A DNA stretch of 18,627 bases from Ruminococcaceae bacterium UBA5397 (lineage in GTDB: Bacteria; Bacillota; Clostridia; Oscillospirales; Acutalibacteraceae), in contig DHOF01000014.1 in the NCBI GenBank assembly GCA_002411615.1, forward strand, positions 6,085 through 24,711, written 5' to 3'. The notes beneath the pieces were generated by a model. The model was not told where the DNA came from, made no database searches, and saw nothing but the letters and a program-made list of their open reading frames with translations. The position numbers and the translations under genes are program-made. Shown one piece after another: positions 16,401 to 18,627 of the stretch. Within the stretch, counting starts at the first letter, position 1; the number at the start of each line of letters is the position of its first letter.

Positions 16401-18222
16401 TCCAAATAATTTGAAACATTTAAAAGATGTTTTTTCCGACAGAGAACTTTATATGGTTGTCGGCAGTGATGTTGTGCGCAATGCTTCCTCCTATCGCGCA
16501 CCACCTTCAGAAAATTCCATTCATAGCATGAATCATATTATTTTCAGTCGTCTGGAAAGCGGAAAAGCAACCGCCTCTGAAGATCAAAAAGCACAGGAAA
16601 AAATTACCGGAGAAATGATTCATCTCCAGCTTCCGGATCATTTGGAAGACATCAGTTCTACTAAAATTCGTGACAACATCGACTTAAATCGCGATATTTC
16701 CAATCTGATTGACCCAATCGTAAAAGATTTTATCTATGAAAATAACCTCTATCTGCGCGAGCCGCCTTATAAGCCGCTTGAATCTGCAGAAGGGCTTCAT
16801 TTTCAGGAAGTCTCCTCTGATAATCAAAATTTCGCCGGCCCCATGGAAAAAAGCATTCTGCTCTTAAATTCTGAAGAAAAAGATCAACTGCTTGGAGATC
16901 TTACGATGTCCATTATTTCTCCAAGCGATTTATTCGATGTTTTGCATGATCTTTCACTAGCAGACCAGATTCGCCGCAGAGTAAGTGGTAAAATCCTTTT
17001 GATTACCGGAGTTCATACGCTTGCGCCATGGAAAACGCAAAATATTGACCAGTTGCTATTATCGGAAGCACTTTCTTCTGCACTGCGTCAGCATTGTGGA
17101 TTTGCGCTGTTTTTACCTCGTTATTCCGATTATTCCCCTGACCTGATTTCTACGCTCCGCCGAATTGGATTTTCAGAAGCCGGATCGAATCGTCTCGGCG
17201 TACCGTGCATGGCTGTCGACATGCACGCCCCAATCATTTTAATTCAGAATCTCGAAACGACGATTAAAGAACCGCTCAGTTCTAGCCCCGAACTGCTCAA
17301 AACAATAGGAGAAGCTCATAACCGTCTGCTTTTGACTCTTACGGAACTCTATCCCGGAAACTTAGTACTTCCTTTTTCTGCAGAGATCATTTATCACCGC
17401 TTAGTTGAAAAGATTACTGCCGCAAACAAGGTTCCAAATACTGTAACCGTACCACGGACACTGGGAAAATCCATGTGCGTTCCATTCGGTAAAATCCTAC
17501 GTGGAAAAGTAATTCCCAACACTGTCACAAAAACACTGCACACCGATAAAGTTTTCTCGCCGGACAGCACTTCCAGCCGAATTGAAGCTTTTCCACACTA
17601 CACGCCCATTGAAAGTCAGGTGCGGTGTATCAAATCCTTTAACCGTCCTGTCATTCTTGTCGATGACCTGATCCATGAAGGAGACCGTATCCGTGCATTG
17701 GATCCCATTTTTCGCCGCCAAGAAATTCCGATCCAGCAAATTTTGGTCGGCATTCTCTCGGCGCGCGGTCGCGACCTGATGAAACTGCAGGGGCATCCGG
17801 TAGACAGCGTTTACTACATTCCAAATCTGCGTCAATGGTTTGTAGAATCCACACTTTATCCCTTTATCGGCGGCGATACTGTTCATCGCAGTAGTAACCC
17901 GGTGCCAGGATTACAGCCTTCTATTAACCGCTTTTTACCCTATGCAATTCCGGAGGATTCAGGAGAATATTCCAAACAGGCAATCTTTTCTCTTTCCCGC
18001 TGCTGTATTGAAAATGCGACTGCTGTATTTCGAGTCTTGGAAGCTCAGTATCGAGAAAAGTTCTCTCGCAATCTTACTCTTAATCGCCTTCCTGAAGCAA
18101 TTATTCTGCCGCTGTGTCCGGACAAAGGCAGCAGAATCTCCTATGATCCAAATCTGCCGGTTACAAGTTATCTTCAAAACGATCTCGAAATGCTGATGCG
18201 CATGCAAAATCTAATGATTTAA
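13435..18222 (+). CDS. Giant multidomain HD / nucleotidyltransferase / PRTase-like protein
   Basis: A single intact 1595-codon frame with no signal peptide or membrane segment, so probably cytoplasmic. Domains seen in order: an N-terminal helical part (1-170); an HD-type metal phosphohydrolase (about 180-280; His183 or His188, His217-Asp218 in GHDFGK, His246, His257, Asp278); a long helical region (about 395-905) with HEAT-like helix pairs; a nucleotidyltransferase of the NadD/CoaD superfamily (913-1108; GTFDPFTLSH 920-929, VGSD 1009-1012, ISSTKIR 1073-1079); a possible GNAT-like fold (about 1138-1275); and a phosphoribosyltransferase-like segment (VILVDDLIHEGDRI, 1406-1419). It resembles proteins annotated only as cytidylyltransferase-related in ruminococcal genomes (from memory, unverified). 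ATG at 13435 has GGGAGG nine bases upstream. The next gene starts 27 bases after the stop. Substrate and role are unknown. Confidence 0.9.
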   Translation: MKKQLAERIRNTLRIVLNDSLFSKQTTLSSAKIEHFLSDTDWIDSMESALFPINKRLTCAQILEYCKAPLSNISPIPEEGWLSFSFQFAKNIMFPEQTFRQRAEKYRDGALCFLNILQVLFDYERKALPFDPFMDFHFVPQEVLTDKDDAQKYGHFLDVFRKEFVYELMRLGIEVTPYPLLYHVAGVHYVAMNAAKGLDHAGVPINLSLISTAAAGHDFGKFGCKVPQRVPYQHYYYTDQWFSARHLNAAGRIAANHSTWDLELENLTAESLCLIYADFRVKQIRDDKGLEHSKIFSLQESFEVILNKLDNVDDAKKRRYEFVYGKLHDFEDYMRRLGIDVDFTGETVTQKPKINAALLDEAEITEEIMMRCIDHNVRLMHRMNSGRHFGNILEAAHSEKDWKKLRAYLNILEEYSIYLSQHQKVQMLSFCYELLMHKEGAIRLQAAELMGMLLAKFRLGYRKELPADVPSDPKEQTPFTLWTRFLDMLIYPDHKITTQQRDRIGYSAKRVIASLLENCQKQDTPYFMDAIMRYYIAPQQVPTDIAFVLLNLLPDSAFSLCSESVLDLLTQFAGYFCLNGNQLHLQVAALQFLMRMTDALPSDSHCRHHAGSIALSVPYEDSLSLTFLQCHILQNAGMDASRQEHKLYKENILNEIFREDLKPSVHWSVKIVNIELLMDQVKERHLENPTHIAAHLANLIRISEWAVVRDEAGSALVNLIPMLEPDQRTEIVLELTRSLEGSEYEFSKEIPAYLGRLALYLDPESLEGLIRRLERLSGSSNLHTVSGALGVVGAMLASFPSYQTRFPQSKEIFDEYKKRLMGLLLSGLAHFQQSVQQESLLIIGKTIFASSELSNESKADLFSLSAKKILFLLDESPENELSFLYRAAAFSHIYRFLSFYRLDHKFPTFSKQEKIAFFPGTFDPFTLSHKEIVRKIRDLGFEVFLAIDEFSWSKKTQPHLIRREIAKMSIADEFNVYLFPDEIPVNIANPNNLKHLKDVFSDRELYMVVGSDVVRNASSYRAPPSENSIHSMNHIIFSRLESGKATASEDQKAQEKITGEMIHLQLPDHLEDISSTKIRDNIDLNRDISNLIDPIVKDFIYENNLYLREPPYKPLESAEGLHFQEVSSDNQNFAGPMEKSILLLNSEEKDQLLGDLTMSIISPSDLFDVLHDLSLADQIRRRVSGKILLITGVHTLAPWKTQNIDQLLLSEALSSALRQHCGFALFLPRYSDYSPDLISTLRRIGFSEAGSNRLGVPCMAVDMHAPIILIQNLETTIKEPLSSSPELLKTIGEAHNRLLLTLTELYPGNLVLPFSAEIIYHRLVEKITAANKVPNTVTVPRTLGKSMCVPFGKILRGKVIPNTVTKTLHTDKVFSPDSTSSRIEAFPHYTPIESQVRCIKSFNRPVILVDDLIHEGDRIRALDPIFRRQEIPIQQILVGILSARGRDLMKLQGHPVDSVYYIPNLRQWFVESTLYPFIGGDTVHRSSNPVPGLQPSINRFLPYAIPEDSGEYSKQAIFSLSRCCIENATAVFRVLEAQYREKFSRNLTLNRLPEAIILPLCPDKGSRISYDPNLPVTSYLQNDLEMLMRMQNLMI
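13972..14274 (+). other. HD phosphohydrolase-type domain within the giant protein
   Basis: Residues about 180-280. HVAGVHYVAM (183-192) is the helix with the first metal histidine, AAAGHDFGKFG (213-223) is the HD doublet, and ARHLNAAG (244-251), ANHST (255-259) and YADFR (276-280) supply the further histidines and final aspartate. All expected metal ligands seem present, so hydrolase activity is plausible. The HDFGK form and the extra histidines resemble YqeK and HD-GYP-like proteins, but the GYP motif itself is absent. Confidence 0.75.
14617..16149 (+). other. Helical, HEAT-like repeat region within the giant protein
   Basis: Residues about 395-905 are almost entirely predicted helix by inspection, with recurring amphipathic pairs such as IRLQAAELMGMLLAKF (442-457), VVRDEAGSALVNLIPML (707-723), TVSGALGVVGAMLASF (784-799) and VQQESLLIIGKTIF (835-848). 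This pattern fits HEAT/ARM-type scaffolding. Repeats are too divergent to delimit by eye. Confidence 0.5.
16171..16758 (+). other. NadD/CoaD-superfamily nucleotidyltransferase domain within the giant protein
   Basis: Residues about 913-1108. IAFFPGTFDPFTLSH (915-929) is the nucleotide-binding loop of the HxGH superfamily, MVVGSDVVRN (1007-1016) the central strand, and ISSTKIR (1073-1079) the C-terminal phosphate motif. The loop has Thr at the first His position, as in phosphopantetheine adenylyltransferase, and Ser for the usual Gly before the last His. The ISST motif is closer to nicotinate-nucleotide adenylyltransferase. Specificity is unresolved. Confidence 0.8.
17422..17874 (+). other. 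Phosphoribosyltransferase-like segment within the giant protein
   Basis: Residues about 1330-1480. RPVILVDDLIHEGDRIRAL (1404-1422) has the strand, two aspartates and glycine of a type I PRTase PRPP loop, followed by a second strand, QQILVGILSARGRDLM (1434-1449). The usual TG(T/A)T turn is replaced by HEGDR, so PRPP binding is uncertain. Just before it, PNTVT occurs twice (1334-1338 and 1361-1365). Confidence 0.45.
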
Positions 18223-18249
18223 TCGGATGTTCTAAGAGAGGTGTTTAAT

Positions 18250-18627
18250 ATGTTTTACTACTACGAAAAAGATGGTCTGCAGCTTTGCAGTCTCAATCCG
18301 AATCTGCCATTTTTAAAATCCAAGTACCCAAAATCCGGAGATGCACCTACTGTTTTTCTTTTTGAACGAGATCCTCAAAATTGCCGTGCGGCGTTTTCTG
18401 TAAACCATCCGGGACAGATTTTGGCAGAAGAAGAAGATATTCGTTTTTTGGATGCTTCCCGCATGCCCCAAGGAACAGTTGATCCATTCCTCTCGGAGCA
18501 AATTTCAAAAGGACATTTGCGAGCTGTTAATTTTCGTCATCCTCGTTGGCCCCAATTACTGAGTCCCCGCGAAATACCCGCAAAAAAAAGAATTAATTTA
18601 CTGGCAATTGGAGACGTTGGCAGTACC
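18250..18627 (+). CDS. Unknown protein with Rossmann-like motif, 3' end missing
   Basis: An open frame of 126 codons from ATG at 18250 to the right edge, preceded by GAGAGGTG about six bases upstream. It begins 27 bases after the giant gene, with no terminator between, so it is probably in the same operon. The first 110 residues are unlike anything I recognise; they contain paired aromatics (MFYYYEK) and alternating polar segments. The visible end, RINLLAIGDVGST (114-126), is a hydrophobic strand followed by a glycine-rich turn, as at the start of a Rossmann-type dinucleotide- or nucleotide-binding domain. The rest lies outside the window, so the family cannot be named. Its location suggests a functional link with the giant protein. 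Confidence 0.75.
   Translation, partial: MFYYYEKDGLQLCSLNPNLPFLKSKYPKSGDAPTVFLFERDPQNCRAAFSVNHPGQILAEEEDIRFLDASRMPQGTVDPFLSEQISKGHLRAVNFRHPRWPQLLSPREIPAKKRINLLAIGDVGST

Noticed and set aside
16171..16758. Calling the domain a plain NadD or CoaD
   Set aside because: The loop and ISST motifs point to different families, and the domain is embedded in a 1595-residue chain; only the superfamily is supported.
1..18627. CRISPR array, tRNA or rRNA genes
   Set aside because: No regularly spaced repeats, cloverleaf or conserved rRNA segments were found on either strand by reading.

Overview
The window looks like a chromosomal core-plus-accessory segment from a low-to-mid GC, Gram-positive anaerobe of the class Clostridia, probably an Oscillospiraceae/Acutalibacteraceae-type (former Ruminococcaceae) bacterium. 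Reasons: strong AGGAGG ribosome sites, sigma-A promoters (several with an extended -10 TGn), short A/T-rich intergenic regions closed by hairpin-plus-T terminators, formate-tetrahydrofolate ligase, the MurT/GatD pair, and a CmpB-type (PF06541) membrane protein. The taxonomic call is inference. I found no tRNA, rRNA, CRISPR, transposase or phage gene.

Layout. (1) 1-534, minus: 5' part of an unknown membrane-anchored exported protein. (2) 767-4695, minus: a compact five-gene operon read as fhs, tsaE, tsaB, rpiB, upp, with touching or overlapping ends, an extended -10 promoter upstream and a terminator downstream. It joins one-carbon metabolism, the t6A tRNA-modification factors TsaE and TsaB, a pentose-phosphate isomerase and uracil salvage. 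(3) 4913-5855, plus: two tandem PaaI-like hotdog thioesterases, about 53% identical by hand count, divergent from fhs. (4) 5966-7940, minus: an O-acetylhomoserine sulfhydrylase (MetY type) and an Rrf2-family regulator with three IscR-like cysteines. An 8-12-8 inverted repeat sits on the -35 box of the metY promoter. (5) 8091-11427, plus: a peptidoglycan block of a RodA/FtsW-type glycosyltransferase followed by murT-gatD, which amidates lipid II. murT-gatD has its own full-consensus promoter, starting on the last codons of the rodA-like gene. (6) 11460-13224, minus: a CmpB-like membrane protein and a membrane-anchored metallophosphoesterase. (7) 13435-18627, plus: a 1595-residue multidomain protein followed after 27 bases by a second gene that runs off the window.

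The most unusual item is the 1595-residue protein. In order it shows an HD phosphohydrolase-type domain, a long alpha-helical repeat-like region, a nucleotidyltransferase of the NadD/CoaD superfamily (GTFDPFTLSH and ISSTKIR), a possible acetyltransferase-like fold, and a phosphoribosyltransferase-like segment (VILVDDLIHEGD). These combine hydrolysis, adenylyl/cytidylyl transfer and phosphoribosyl chemistry on one chain. The next gene ends in the window with a Rossmann-like glycine motif (AIGDVGST). Together they are a candidate for an undescribed nucleotide- or cofactor-handling system. Its substrate cannot be read from the sequence.
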